DNA from: JAFGDI01 sp963662515
GTDB taxonomy: Bacteria; Planctomycetota; Phycisphaerae; Sedimentisphaerales; SM23-30
Assembly: GCA_963662515.1 (NCBI GenBank)
Contig: OY759675.1
Span: forward strand, 3,410,001 to 3,474,000
DNA length: 64,000 nucleotides
Direction: 5' to 3'
In this document: piece after piece, positions 52,031 to 61,661 of the stretch
How positions within the stretch are numbered: the stretch's first letter is position 1
How the letters are laid out: every line of letters begins with the position of its first letter
Made by a program: the position numbers and the translations under genes
Notes under the pieces: model-generated
Database searches by the model: none
The model's input: the letters and a program-made list of their open reading frames with translations, nothing else
What the model was told of the DNA's origin: nothing

Positions 52031-54628
52031 TCAGGGTTGTTTTTTATTAAACGAAAAACTATGGTTTGCGGCGTCGATCTTTATGTGGTCGCCGTCGGCG
52101 AACTGGCCTTCAAGTATCTTTTTGGCCAGTTGGTTTTCGAGTTTATGGCGGATGGCGCGTTTGAGTGGTCGGGCGCCGTATGCCGGGTCGTAGCCTTCTT
52201 CCAGGAGCAGTTCGCGGGCGGCATCGGTAATGGCAAATTCCAGTTTCCGGTCGCGCATGCGGCTGGCCAGTGCCTCAAGCTGAATATCGGTGATCTTATA
52301 CAAATGTTCACGACTCAGCGGGTTAAAGATTATCACATCGTCGATACGATTAAGGAACTCCGGCCGGAACCGGCTCTTTAACGCCTCGGTCACCATCGCC
52401 TCAATTTCCCAATCGGCACCATCTTTGCCCGTCAGTTCGCTTATCTCACGACCGGCGATATTACTAGTCATAATAATGATCGTATTCTTGAAATCCACTG
52501 TCCGGCCCTGGCCATCGGTCAGGCGGCCATCGTCGAGCACCTGCAGCAGAATATTGAACACATCGCTATGCGCCTTTTCCAGCTCATCAAGCAGAATAAC
52601 ACAATAGGGCCGACGGCGAACCTCTTCGGTCAGCACACCGCCCTGCTCATAACCAACATAGCCGGGAGGGGCACCGATCAGCCGGGAAACACTGTGCTTT
52701 TCCATATACTCGCTCATATCAATGCGGACCATCGCCTGTTCATCATTGAACAGATATTCAGCCAGTGCCCGGCATAACTCGGTCTTACCCACACCGGTAG
52801 GCCCAAGAAATATAAAGCTGCCGATCGGACGATTCGGGTCGCCCAGCCCCGCCCGGCTGCGACGCACCGCATCGCAGACCACCTGCACCGCCTGATCCTG
52901 GCCAACTACCCGCTTACGCAGCAGATCTTCCATTTTCAGCAGGCGTTCCTTCTCACCCGAGAGCAGAGCACTTACCGGGATACCAGTCCATTTAGAAACT
53001 ACCTGTGCGATATCTTCCGGAGTAACCTCCTCAGCCACCAGCCTGTTACCTGTAGCCTTGTCAGCTTCTTCCTGCTGCTGGCAGGCAACCAGCTGTTTTT
53101 CGATCTCGGCCAGCTCGGTATATTTAAGCCGGGCAGCCGTTTCCAGATCACCCATACGCTGGGCCTGCTCAAAGCGGTTACGCACCTCGTCGGCCCGCTC
53201 CTGCAACTGCTTTACCCGATCGAGAACGCCACGCTGGGCATCCCACTGGGCACTCTGGGCAGCGTTCTGCTCCTCCAGATTGGCAAGTTGGGCCTCTATC
53301 TTCTTTAACCGCTTCTGCGAAGCCGCATCAGATTCCAGCTTCAGGGCCTCGCGCTCGATCTGCAACTGAATAATATCACGACGCAACTGATCCAGCTCGG
53401 CAGGCATGGTATCATTTTCAATACGCAGCCGGGAGGCAGCCTCATCGATCAGGTCAATGGCTTTATCCGGCAAAAAGCGATCCGCAATATACCGCTTACT
53501 AAGGGTTGCGGCAGCCACCAGAGCACTATCGGTTATCCGCACACCATGATGCGTATCATAGCGATGCTTTAGTCCACGCAAGATCGCTATCGTAGCTTCT
53601 ACACTAGGCTCCTCGACCAGAGTCGGCTGGAACCGGCGTTCCAGAGCGGCATCTTTTTCGATATATTTATGATATTCATCCAGAGTGGTAGCACCAATAC
53701 ACCGCAACTGACCACGCGCCAGAGCCGGCTTGAGCAGATTACCGGCATCCATCGCCCCTTCGGTCTTGCCGGCACCAACTACCAGGTGCAGCTCATCTAT
53801 GAACAGGATTATCTTGCCATCTGAATTCTGTACCTCGTTAAGAACAGCCTTGAGCCTATCTTCAAACTCACCGCGGAACTTAGCCCCGGCGATAAGCGCA
53901 CCCATATCCAGAGCGATCACCTTTTTATCCTGCAAACCTTTAGGTACATCGCCATTGACAATACGCTGAGCCAGCCCTTCGACAATGGCCGTCTTACCCA
54001 CGCCCGGCTCACCGATAAGCACCGGATTATTCTTGGTCCGGCGGTTAAGCACCTGAATACAACGGCGTATCTCATCATCACGCCCGATCACCGGGTCGAG
54101 CTTGCCCTTGCGTGCCAGCTCAATGAGGTCTATGCCATACTTTTCCAGGGCCTGCATCTTATTTTCCGGATTCTGATCAGTTACCCGCTGACTGCCCCGC
54201 ATCTCTTTCAGGGCTGCCAGCAGCTCATTACGCTTAACAGCATTGACCGTCAATATCTCCTTAACCGTCGATTCAACTTCCAGCATGGCCAGCAGAATAT
54301 GTTCGGTACTGAGATACTCATCTTTGAAATTATCCGCCTGACGATTAGCCTGGATCATAACCTGATTCAACGCCGGGTCGGCGGTGAGCTGGGCCTGACC
54401 ACTTACTTTGGGCAGACGATCAAGCTCACTTTGTACCATAGAGGATATCCGGCTGACATTATACCCACACTTCTGGAAAAGCGGCTTAACCAGCCCGCCT
54501 TCTTCTTCGTTGAGTAAAGCCGCCAATAAATGCAACAGGGTAAGCTGCCCATGAGAACCATTAACCGCAATCTCCTGAGCATTTGCCAGTGCCTGCTGCG
54601 CCTTAACTGTCATTTTATCAAATCGCAT
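52031..54628 (-). CDS. clpB: ATP-dependent disaggregase ClpB
   Basis: 865 residues from ATG 54628 (MRFDKMTVKAQQALANAQEI), AGGAG seven bases upstream. N-domain (1-150), first AAA+ module with Walker A GEPGVGKTAIVEG (~205) and Walker B KIILFIDELH, a long coiled-coil middle domain (LDQLRRDIIQLQIEREALKL.. to ~530), second AAA+ with GPTGVGKTELCRA (~605), RIDMSEYMEKHSVSRLIGAP, and sensor-2 GARPLKRAI (~815). The middle domain and the absence of a ClpP-binding loop mark ClpB, not ClpA/C. It rescues aggregated proteins with DnaK. Full length. The 400 bases upstream hold no gene; no CIRCE element was seen. Confidence 0.95.
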   Translation of the reverse strand: MRFDKMTVKAQQALANAQEIAVNGSHGQLTLLHLLAALLNEEEGGLVKPLFQKCGYNVSRISSMVQSELDRLPKVSGQAQLTADPALNQVMIQANRQADNFKDEYLSTEHILLAMLEVESTVKEILTVNAVKRNELLAALKEMRGSQRVTDQNPENKMQALEKYGIDLIELARKGKLDPVIGRDDEIRRCIQVLNRRTKNNPVLIGEPGVGKTAIVEGLAQRIVNGDVPKGLQDKKVIALDMGALIAGAKFRGEFEDRLKAVLNEVQNSDGKIILFIDELHLVVGAGKTEGAMDAGNLLKPALARGQLRCIGATTLDEYHKYIEKDAALERRFQPTLVEEPSVEATIAILRGLKHRYDTHHGVRITDSALVAAATLSKRYIADRFLPDKAIDLIDEAASRLRIENDTMPAELDQLRRDIIQLQIEREALKLESDAASQKRLKKIEAQLANLEEQNAAQSAQWDAQRGVLDRVKQLQERADEVRNRFEQAQRMGDLETAARLKYTELAEIEKQLVACQQQEEADKATGNRLVAEEVTPEDIAQVVSKWTGIPVSALLSGEKERLLKMEDLLRKRVVGQDQAVQVVCDAVRRSRAGLGDPNRPIGSFIFLGPTGVGKTELCRALAEYLFNDEQAMVRIDMSEYMEKHSVSRLIGAPPGYVGYEQGGVLTEEVRRRPYCVILLDELEKAHSDVFNILLQVLDDGRLTDGQGRTVDFKNTIIIMTSNIAGREISELTGKDGADWEIEAMVTEALKSRFRPEFLNRIDDVIIFNPLSREHLYKITDIQLEALASRMRDRKLEFAITDAARELLLEEGYDPAYGARPLKRAIRHKLENQLAKKILEGQFADGDHIKIDAANHSFSFNKKQP

Positions 54629-54930
54629 TTTAATCTCCTGCATTGTTTGTAAGTTATTAAGCATTATCCCTTTGCTATGGAGCAATTATTGTGCCACAAA
54701 CCGCAACACTTTTACTAACAATCACTTAATATAATACAAGATCAAAAAACACTCCACCAAATCTGTCATCTTGACATGACAGAGACCTTTTTACCTGCAA
54801 TGCATATAACACCCGACCTGAGGATAAAACTTCATTGCCAGACCAAACTGAAATACCCCAGGCCTGGCTCCAATGTAATATAGTACCAACCTGTATCCAG
54901 AACTGATAATAACCACTTCCCTTTTATACA

Positions 54931-54975
54931 ACAACCGGGATATTCTGACCATTATGGAATATCCCGGTTGTTTTA
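54931..54975. terminator. Strong 15-bp hairpin
   Basis: ACAACCGGGATATTC (54931-54945) and GAATATCCCGGTTGT (54957-54971), 11-base loop, TTTTAATT after it on the plus strand. It lies 58 bases past the stop of the minus-strand chemotaxis remnant, where the T-run is on the wrong side. So it is either a leftover terminator or a plus-strand one without a visible gene. Confidence 0.5.
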
Positions 54976-55032
54976 ATTATATCTGGATAACGCTGTTCAC
55001 CGCGATAACCATTTATGTCACTAACAGTTGTT

Positions 55033-55254
55033 TTACTCTACATTGCCGCCGACCAGAGCAGAAAGTCTTTCTACAACTCTATTCATCTCGGCAGCCTGAT
55101 TTCTCAGGTTAGCAGACTCTTGAGAGCAATCATCAGCATTTGACGCATTATTTTGAGTGCCGCTGTCCATCAGATTAATAGCAACGCTTATCTGGCCAAT
55201 ACCTCTTGCCTGCTCATCGGAAGCAGTTGCGATCTCACTGACCAACACCAACAC
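55033..55254 (-). pseudogene. Chemotaxis receptor (MCP) C-terminal remnant
   Basis: About 70 codons: VSEIATASDEQARGIGQISV, then AINLMDSGTQNNASNADDCS, ..ANLRNQAAEMNRVVERLSAL. This is the end of the MCP cytoplasmic coiled coil (I..A..EQ..GI..v..AI..MD..TQ.NA). An in-frame stop lies just upstream, and no ligand-binding, membrane or hairpin-tip part exists, so it is a fragment. A repeat (AGCCGGAAGGTCCGGCGGCCC in part) follows upstream at 55300, likely marking the break. Confidence 0.7.
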
Positions 55255-55330
55255 ATTTTATCCACTGCACGAATGCAGCTCGTCTGCCCCCAGCCGGAAG
55301 GTCCGGCGGCCCAACTCGCTTCGCTCGAAT

Positions 55331-55360
55331 AATAAAAAAGCCGGAGGTTGAATCCGACTT
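55331..55360 (-). terminator. Terminator of the first small PEP-CTERM gene
   Basis: On the minus strand AAGTCGGA..TCCGGCTT (one mismatch) then TTTTTTATT, 16 bases after the stop. Near copy of 56194-56220. The preceding CCGGAAGGTCCGGCGGCCC (55301-55320) is duplicated at 56135. Confidence 0.65.
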
Positions 55361-55375
55361 GAGTTTGTTGATTTG

Positions 55376-55978
55376 TTACTGTCTGCGGCGTTTATTTATC
55401 AGCACACCGCCCAGACCAAGAAGAAGCATTGAAGCTGGTTCGGGAATGATTTTGACATTATCGAAAACTGGCTCAAGACCGTTGATATTAATAAAGTTTA
55501 TTTCAAACGGCGTACCATCAAGCCAGTTACCATACAATATCTTTGGGATATTATTCTCATAAGCCAAACGGTAGTCTTTCTGACATACTATTGTGATGTG
55601 AGGATTATCATTGACTACTTGATAGCTGGAAATATTATTTATCTGTCCGCCTGTCAGCAAGGCTGTTGCATTCTTTTTCATAGCAATTATATTCGATGCC
55701 CCACCAGAAAAGTTAAGCGTGCTATAGTCATTCATATAAATCGACCAGACACCTTTTGTACCACTTGAAAGAGGTAACGATGTTGACAAGACTTCAAGGT
55801 GACTATTATCGTTCATTGTTATGCTATTTGAGCCCCCACCATCAACAATAAGTGAATTATGATTCCCAATTTCAACAAAAAAACCATACTCACCAGCCGT
55901 TAATTTGTCATCATCAAGAACGCCTGCGTTTGCTGCACTCATAAAACATATTATAACTAACCATACTATCTTTTTCAT
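55376..55978 (-). CDS. PEP-CTERM surface protein, small paralogue 1
   Basis: 200 residues from ATG 55978 (MKKIVWLVIICFMSAANAGV), with AGGAG seven bases upstream; an ATG two codons earlier is too close to that site. The mature part is built of short beta strands with repeated phrases (GSNSITMNDNSHLEVLSTSL, YSTLNFSGGASNIIAM, ATALLTGGQINNI), suggesting a small beta-solenoid. C-terminal PEPASMLLLGLGGVLINKRRRQ is a standard PEP-CTERM signal for exosortase sorting. Paralogue of 56236-56871. Confidence 0.8.
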   Translation of the reverse strand: MKKIVWLVIICFMSAANAGVLDDDKLTAGEYGFFVEIGNHNSLIVDGGGSNSITMNDNSHLEVLSTSLPLSSGTKGVWSIYMNDYSTLNFSGGASNIIAMKKNATALLTGGQINNISSYQVVNDNPHITIVCQKDYRLAYENNIPKILYGNWLDGTPFEINFININGLEPVFDNVKIIPEPASMLLLGLGGVLINKRRRQ

Positions 55979-56051
55979 CGCCATTCTCCTGATAATACAT
56001 TAACCTGTCATCATTCTAGCAAATGATGACAGGTTAATTAAGTGTTAAATA

Positions 56052-56133
56052 CTATTTTTGCAGTGTTTCGTGAACATCTGCCAGGATTTCATCAAAGAAA
56101 TCTATCAAATCTGTTAAATCTTCGCTATCTTCA
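56052..56133 (-). pseudogene. C-terminal remnant of the large beta-helix gene
   Basis: Codons read AEDSEDLTDLIDFF then DEILADVHETLQK and TAG, matching the end of 56944-59907 (..VTEILLFFDEILADVKETLQKE). With the adjoining CCGGAAGG repeat and terminator this shows a tandem duplication of large-gene tail plus PEP-CTERM gene. Confidence 0.75.
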
Positions 56134-56193
56134 GCCGGAAGGTCCGGCGGCCCGACTCGCAGAGTAAAATCAGCCTTTGGCTGACTCGGAAAT

Positions 56194-56220
56194 AAAAAAG
56201 CCGGAGTTTTAATCCGGCTT
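56194..56220 (-). terminator. Terminator of the second small PEP-CTERM gene
   Basis: Minus strand AAGCCGGA (56220-56213) / TCCGGCTT (56205-56198), 7-base loop, then a T-run; 15 bases after the stop. Confidence 0.75.
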
Positions 56221-56235
56221 GCGTTTATTGATTTG

Positions 56236-56871
56236 TTACTGCCTGCGGCGTTTGTTTATCAGCACACCACCCAGAGTTAGCAAGGCAAGCGTTGCCGGTT
56301 CAGGTATTACTTCTACATTTTTCCATGTGGCAGGAAAATAGTTCGATGAGTCATCGATAAAGGTAATATCAAATGGCGTTCCATTATGCCAGTAACCAAC
56401 AATTCCTTTAATTTGGTTATTTGAATTGTATTTCCACAACCAGTTATCTTTACAATCAATAGTAATATGCTTACCATCAGTTATTCGCTGCTGGCTGTAA
56501 AGAAAGTTTATCTGCCCACCAGATAATAGAGTTGTGGATTTACCACCGGTATATATTGAATTCGTTGCCCCGCCGGAAAAGTTAAGGTTGCTGTACCCAC
56601 TGAGTGTTATTCGCCAAACACCTTTACTATTATCACTACTTAAAGGCAATGATGTTGATTCGATATTGATATAACTGTAATCATTTGCTTCAATATTATA
56701 TGCACCACCACCAGACACATTAAGAACGCTTCTTTCAGTTAAAATGACATCTTCGGCATATTCACCCTTAGTCAATCTGCCATCTAAAGCATAACCAAAA
56801 GGGTTATACTCAACAATTGCTCCTATAGCTACAGTAGCAATGATTAAAATAGCAATTAACACTTTCAACAT
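56236..56871 (-). CDS. PEP-CTERM surface protein, small paralogue 2
   Basis: 211 residues, AAAGGAGG before the ATG. Signal peptide (LKVLIAILIIATVAIGA), beta-strand repeats like the neighbour (YSYINIESTSLPLSSDNSKG, YSNLNFSGGATNSIYTGGKS), and PEPATLALLTLGGVLINKRRRQ. Same order of segments as 55376-55978 but diverged in sequence, so an older duplication. Likely a surface-exposed structural or adhesive protein; function unknown. Confidence 0.8.
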   Translation of the reverse strand: MLKVLIAILIIATVAIGAIVEYNPFGYALDGRLTKGEYAEDVILTERSVLNVSGGGAYNIEANDYSYINIESTSLPLSSDNSKGVWRITLSGYSNLNFSGGATNSIYTGGKSTTLLSGGQINFLYSQQRITDGKHITIDCKDNWLWKYNSNNQIKGIVGYWHNGTPFDITFIDDSSNYFPATWKNVEVIPEPATLALLTLGGVLINKRRRQ

Positions 56872-56943
56872 GACTATCCTCCTTTTAATATAATATACCT
56901 GCCATCATTATATCACATGACGGCAGGTATATGTAACATAAAT

Positions 56944-59907
56944 TTATTCTTTTTGCAGTGTTTCCTTAACATCTGCAAGAATCTCATCGAAGAATAACAG
57001 AATCTCCGTTACATCTTCACCATCTTCACTATCTAAATCAGACTGTTGAACCATCTCTTTCAGTTCATTAATGTCTTTTACAAACTGAGCAAGTTCCGAG
57101 TTACTCATAACTGAGTACGGATTAACTTCTTGCTCAACAAGTACAGGTTCATCTAAGATTATTTTCGAAGTAACCCTCGCAAACGATAACATACTTTCCG
57201 TTGAAGAAGTTTCTGACACCATTGTTTCAGGTAAAGCCATCATTGTCATCGCCCCCGCTGGCAATGGTTCAGGTAATACTTTCCAGCAAGCCTGCCAGAG
57301 CCAATAATTTTCTGAAACAAAGATTTCTAAATCTGCAATATCAATATAATACTGACTTGCCCCAGTGGCATCGAGATTATAAAGATTATTCCAGCCAGCA
57401 TAATCATTGGGATCATAGAAATTCGGGTCATGATTGATTGAGGGGTCTGCCGGGTCTTGCTGGAGCCATGCCAGCGAAAACACCATAAATTCATTCATAT
57501 TAACAAGACCATCTGCGTCTATATCCAGAGGATTATATATATCAGACTGGGTGTTTTCTCCAGAGCATGAATATACCTCATCAGCTCCAACATCAAGCGT
57601 CAGACCTGCAATACGAATCTCATTATCATAATCACTATCACCTACCATACTTTCAATTGCTAAATTTCCCCGGTCGATACATATAGAATTGAAACCTATG
57701 TGATAATTATTAGGATCTGGTTCACCATCCATATTAACAGAATATGCAAACAAAGGGTTATCGTTGAAGTTATTATTAACTTCCGCACAGTACTGAATGC
57801 AACTGTAAGATGCATAAATATCAGGATTGACACCGCTTATCTGCTTGCCATAGACACCAGCATTGGTATTATTGAAATAGATAATGCAATTCTGAATATC
57901 AGGATAATCATTGGGGTCTGCGACTGTTCCATTGTCTTGAAAATAAAGTCCAGCCCCTTTATTATTTGCAATGGTATTATTGTATATAACCGGAGAGTTC
58001 GCCGGATACATCAGACGAATACCATAATTACCATTTATTGACATATCACTTTCTGAAATAATACTATTCTTAATCACAGGCGTTGAATAATTACTTCTTA
58101 CACCATCTCCAGCATTTCTCATTACCCATGAATTTGTAACATCAAGAGTAAAACCGGTTCCGCTGTGATAGATACCATCCAATTCATTTCCCTGAATTTT
58201 GCATCTTTCTATCGACACATTGCCATTGAGGGCATAGACACCATAACGGAAACTATCTTTAATCATACAGTTCTTTACGGCAAAATTCACAGTATTGCCA
58301 TAAATATTGTTTTCAAGGCCAAATTCCACCGCCACACCATCGAGCAATGAATTATGCCCCATTGTCACGACCGTTTCGGCCAGCACCTCATCTGATATTC
58401 TACCGCTTAGCAGTGCTTCATAAACCTTCGGATTCCTCGCACTAAAATCACACCCACCTGTCGGGAAGCCGCCGTAGATTTCCGTTCCTTCCGGCAGAAC
58501 AAAGCTGTCTTCTTCTTTCTCGCCGGGGAAGTAGTTTCCGCTGGCGATATAGATCGTGAACGGACCGCCGCAGGTGGAGTTCTTCGCCTGATGCAAGGCT
58601 TTGCTCAGGCCATCGGTTCCGCTGTAGGCATTGGCCCAGCTCATGCCATTGCAAATTCCAGTGGCATACTGATCTACGAAGATTATTCCATTTTCCGCCG
58701 GGCAGCAGACCGGTGTGTCTTTGCTAACCAGATATCTTACCTCCGAACAGATTATCGCACTGGGGTTATTTGGCTCGTTGGGGTCCTGATAACAATAATC
58801 CCCTGTCAGTACCGCTTCATTATGCAAAGCCATTCCCGGCACAGCATTATCATTAACTACAACCCGCAGCGTCACGCAGCCGAAATCATCCGGATATAGC
58901 GTCCCCAATTCGTTCTGGCCAGCAGACCACTCATATGTATGCAAACCCGGGTCATAAGCCGGGTCCGGCTGATACGGCTCCATATTCTCATCGATCGCCC
59001 ACTCGCCTTCGGGATAAGTAACCCCAACAGGCAGATAATCAATTATCCGGGCATTGGTAATAGTCATGCCCGAAGTATTATCATAACAGATGGTATAGGT
59101 AAGCTCCTGCTGCGGGCAGACAGTCTCACCCTCAGCGAGATCATCATCTTTGGTAAAAGTAAAGCCCCGCGGATTGAACGGAGCTGCCAGCGTAATGACA
59201 AATTCTCCCTCACTTCCGCCCAGCTCGAGCGGCTCAAAGCCATTGCCCCATGCTGTAAAATAATTATGATATGACACGCTCCAACCTGATAATAATGCCG
59301 GTGTCAGATCAGCAAAGATACCGCTGGCCTCGCCCTGCGGGGTAATACTCTTTATAGTTTCTCCGGTACTGCTATTGCCGGTAACACCCCAGCTTTCGGG
59401 CAGCCAGGCGAAATCGCTCATTGAATCGGTAAAGGCCACCATGCCCATACCGCTGCCTTCGAGAACATATCTGATCGTCTCTTCAAATATCACATTACCG
59501 GCAGCAGGTTCATGAGGCACATGATAATCAGCATCATGTCCGGTAAGAATTACCCGACCGGTAATACCCTCTTCCAGCACGCCGGGCAATAGCCCGTTCA
59601 TCGTGGCCAGATTTCCGGTATTCCAGCCAACTATCAGAATATCATGCGTTGCCAGATCCAGCGAGGTCACTGGGTTATTAACCGAACGAGCCGTATAGCT
59701 AAGACCATAAAAAGTCATCGCTGCTGTCAGATCACTATTATCAGTTGTATAGATCAGAAATGATTTGCTGGTATCAAAAGGAACCGGAGGATAACTGCCA
59801 CTCCCGGCAGGCATAGCCATATACCCCGCCGTATTCTGCCCCAAAGCCACCGCCCCTGACAGCACCAGCAGCAGAACCATAAATCGCAACCACATTAACA
59901 ATCTCAT
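56944..59907 (-). CDS. Large secreted beta-helix protein with dockerin-like repeat
   Basis: 987 residues; AAGGAGA before ATG, signal peptide (WLRFMVLLLVLSGAVALGQ). A vWA/GATase-like N-terminal part (~30-240), a DUF11-type strand domain (TYTICYDNTSGMTITNARII, ~270-370), then from ~400 a right-handed parallel beta-helix (IFVDQYATGICNGMSWANAY, NYGIRLMYPANSPVIYNNTI, ending VGADEV). This matches a planctomycete pectate-lyase-like surface family. Then DIDADGLVNMNEFMVFSLAW, a dockerin-like calcium loop (~805), and a charged coiled tail (LAQFVKDINELKEMVQQ). No PEP-CTERM signal. Possible polysaccharide binding or cleavage; not shown. Confidence 0.85.
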   Translation of the reverse strand: MRLLMWLRFMVLLLVLSGAVALGQNTAGYMAMPAGSGSYPPVPFDTSKSFLIYTTDNSDLTAAMTFYGLSYTARSVNNPVTSLDLATHDILIVGWNTGNLATMNGLLPGVLEEGITGRVILTGHDADYHVPHEPAAGNVIFEETIRYVLEGSGMGMVAFTDSMSDFAWLPESWGVTGNSSTGETIKSITPQGEASGIFADLTPALLSGWSVSYHNYFTAWGNGFEPLELGGSEGEFVITLAAPFNPRGFTFTKDDDLAEGETVCPQQELTYTICYDNTSGMTITNARIIDYLPVGVTYPEGEWAIDENMEPYQPDPAYDPGLHTYEWSAGQNELGTLYPDDFGCVTLRVVVNDNAVPGMALHNEAVLTGDYCYQDPNEPNNPSAIICSEVRYLVSKDTPVCCPAENGIIFVDQYATGICNGMSWANAYSGTDGLSKALHQAKNSTCGGPFTIYIASGNYFPGEKEEDSFVLPEGTEIYGGFPTGGCDFSARNPKVYEALLSGRISDEVLAETVVTMGHNSLLDGVAVEFGLENNIYGNTVNFAVKNCMIKDSFRYGVYALNGNVSIERCKIQGNELDGIYHSGTGFTLDVTNSWVMRNAGDGVRSNYSTPVIKNSIISESDMSINGNYGIRLMYPANSPVIYNNTIANNKGAGLYFQDNGTVADPNDYPDIQNCIIYFNNTNAGVYGKQISGVNPDIYASYSCIQYCAEVNNNFNDNPLFAYSVNMDGEPDPNNYHIGFNSICIDRGNLAIESMVGDSDYDNEIRIAGLTLDVGADEVYSCSGENTQSDIYNPLDIDADGLVNMNEFMVFSLAWLQQDPADPSINHDPNFYDPNDYAGWNNLYNLDATGASQYYIDIADLEIFVSENYWLWQACWKVLPEPLPAGAMTMMALPETMVSETSSTESMLSFARVTSKIILDEPVLVEQEVNPYSVMSNSELAQFVKDINELKEMVQQSDLDSEDGEDVTEILLFFDEILADVKETLQKE

Positions 59908-60228
59908 AAGATTCTCCTTAGTATAAAATGGAACTATTTATAACACCCCGGCACATTGCCAGAATGTATTTTACCCAGACATTTTATCGCATTACAAAAT
60001 AAAGCCGGTATGATCCTGCCGTTGTTATATAAATGGGAGTTTATATTTTTGTTATGAAAGGTTACAGCCAGAACCATACCGAGCCAAAATTGAGTGTCTT
60101 AAATTAAATATATCACATCTTCATCTGATTATACTGGCGAAACAAAGATTCGCCCACCCGAAAAACAATTATTTCGTAAAAAACGCCTATCACCCGGCAT
60201 AACTCAACCAAGTTAACCCACCGCGCAT
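59908..60228. other. Intergenic, upstream of the beta-helix gene
   Basis: No gene recognised. AAAGCCGG and inverted partners near 60000 are too weak to call. Confidence 0.35.
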
Positions 60229-60333
60229 AAAAAAACAGAGGTCAGCAAGGGCGCTACGCCGTCACGCTCGCCGGAGGCTCGCAAAAGCCCTGAAGAAACA
60301 TGCCAGAACATAGCACCCCCAGTAACCTCTGTT
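60229..60333 (-). ncRNA. Candidate small structured RNA
   Basis: On the minus strand AACAGAGGT (60333-60325) pairs with ACCTCTGTT (60242-60234), closing a 105-nt region that ends in seven T. Inside, AGGGC/GCCCT (60289-60293 region with 60248-60252) and a CGAGCCTCCGG/CCGGCGAGCG-like stem could form. The ends look like a transcript finishing at an intrinsic terminator. I checked it against SRP RNA and 6S patterns and it matches neither. A longer minus-strand frame over it has no ribosome site. Confidence 0.25.
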
Positions 60334-60534
60334 AATAAACAGGGTTTCTGAGAGTGCCGAATCTGACGCTTCTTCAAGTGATATTTTGCGATTTCCGACG
60401 AAGCATCCAAAAACGGTACAATCATTAAATTGTCAGCCTTTATTATGGGAACCTTGCTGATTAGATTCAAGGAAAAAATAAAATAATTGATATTCATTCC
60501 TGTTTTCATGGTGCTCAGTCCCTGCCGGTTGTAT

Positions 60535-60790
60535 AAGCCCTTACGCCGGGCGGGCGGGTCTTTGGTAATACTGCTTGCGATTCGGGCTTTGGCAACATCA
60601 CCAACCAGTGCTTACGCCGCAAGGGCGGGACTTGCGTGGCATCTGGGTAAATGGTCTGATAATTTATTTGTTTCCATCGAAAACCAAATTTAATTTATCA
60701 CAGTTGAAACCTTATTTCCAATTCCGGCTAATAAACCATCGCCAACCATATATATTAAGGACCGCCCGTCCGGCGTAAGGACCAAAATGA
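60535..60790. repeat. REP-like palindromes
   Basis: CCCTTACGCCGGGCGGGCGG (60539-60558), CTTACGCCGCAAGGGCGGG (60611-60629), and CCGCCCGTCCGGCGTAAGGA (60763-60782), separated by unremarkable A+T-rich sequence. No gene. Confidence 0.6.
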
Positions 60791-60884
60791 GTTTACTTTG
60801 TTATGCCGACACTGGCAAAACTGTAATTCAAATTTGCATCGTCATTATTCCAAAAGCAGTGTCATTATTCTACTGGCGGAACGC

Positions 60885-61240
60885 TTAAGTGGATTTTCAT
60901 TGCCTCAAAGGAAATTTACTTTGCCATAAAGTGAATTTACTTTATCGTTCCGCCAAAGGCGGCGCCGTTATTCCAATTGGATTTGCCATTCTGCCAAATG
61001 GAATCATCGTTCCGCCAAATGGAATCATCGTTCCGCCAAATGGAATCGCCTTGCCGCGTTTGGCGGCGTCATTATTCCAATTGGAATCGTCATTATTCCA
61101 AACGGAATCGTGGTTCCGCCTTTGGCGGCGCGGCAAAGTAAATTTACTTTATCATGCCGCGTTTAGCAGAACGGCAAAGTAAATTGCAGTTATCGGAAGG
61201 TAAATTGATTTTACCGCGTTATCAGTACTGAAAACCGCTG
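60885..61240. repeat. Mosaic array of small palindromes, copy 2 (inverted)
   Basis: Same modules as 40028-40480 on the opposite strand: AAAGTGAATTTACTTT, CCGCCAAAGGCGG, TTCCAATTGGA, a 21-base unit (TTCCGCCAAATGGAATCATC + G) in tandem at 60989-61047, and AAAGTAAATTTACTTT (61135-61150). Ends with a CAGTACTGAAAACCGCTGG phrase, the inverse of the start of copy 1. Confidence 0.7.
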
Positions 61241-61254
61241 GATAGACCATTTAC

Positions 61255-61565
61255 CCCACCCTTACGCCGCACGGCCCTTACGCCGGGCGGGCGAGACTTG
61301 CGAGGCATCTGTGGAGATGGAATGAAATCGTGTGAGACAAAAATCAAGATTAGCACTAACAGCTCAGCGAAGGTCGCGAGTGATAATGTTTCGCCCGTCC
61401 GGGTGCTTACGCCGCACGGGCGAGACTTGCCAGTGGCATCAGGGGATATGAAATGAAATTGTGTGAGACAAAAATTAACAATAGCACTAAAACACTCAAC
61501 AAAAAGCAGAAGTGACTTCCCGTCGCTGTTATCAGCGACGGTTCCGCCCGTCCGGCGTAAGGACA
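61255..61565. repeat. 151-bp-type repeat, two units, inverted
   Basis: GGGCGGGCGAGACTTGCGAG .. GTGTGAGACAAAAATCAAGA .. TTTCGCCCGTCCGGGTGC, then a second copy ending TTCCGCCCGTCCGGCGTAAG near 61545. Same modules as 39590-40027 in reverse; a CGTCGCTG/CAGCGACG stem at 61523-61540 replaces one module. Confidence 0.7.
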
Positions 61566-61661
61566 GGGAAGAATCTTCTTTTAAATTAAATGCAATTAAT
61601 ATAGAATGCATTTCATTGGTTAAAAAATTAAATATCGGATTTTTCATTGGAGAGTTGACAG

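Noticed and set aside
60229..60333. SRP (4.5S) RNA
   Set aside because: The conserved GGAAGG/AGCAGCC apical motif is absent.
60213..60509. 98-residue minus-strand frame
   Set aside because: No ribosome site, no recognisable domain, overlaps a hairpin-rich region and a possible RNA.
60989..61047. 21-bp tandem repeat as a CRISPR array
   Set aside because: Units are contiguous without unique spacers, and no cas gene is present.
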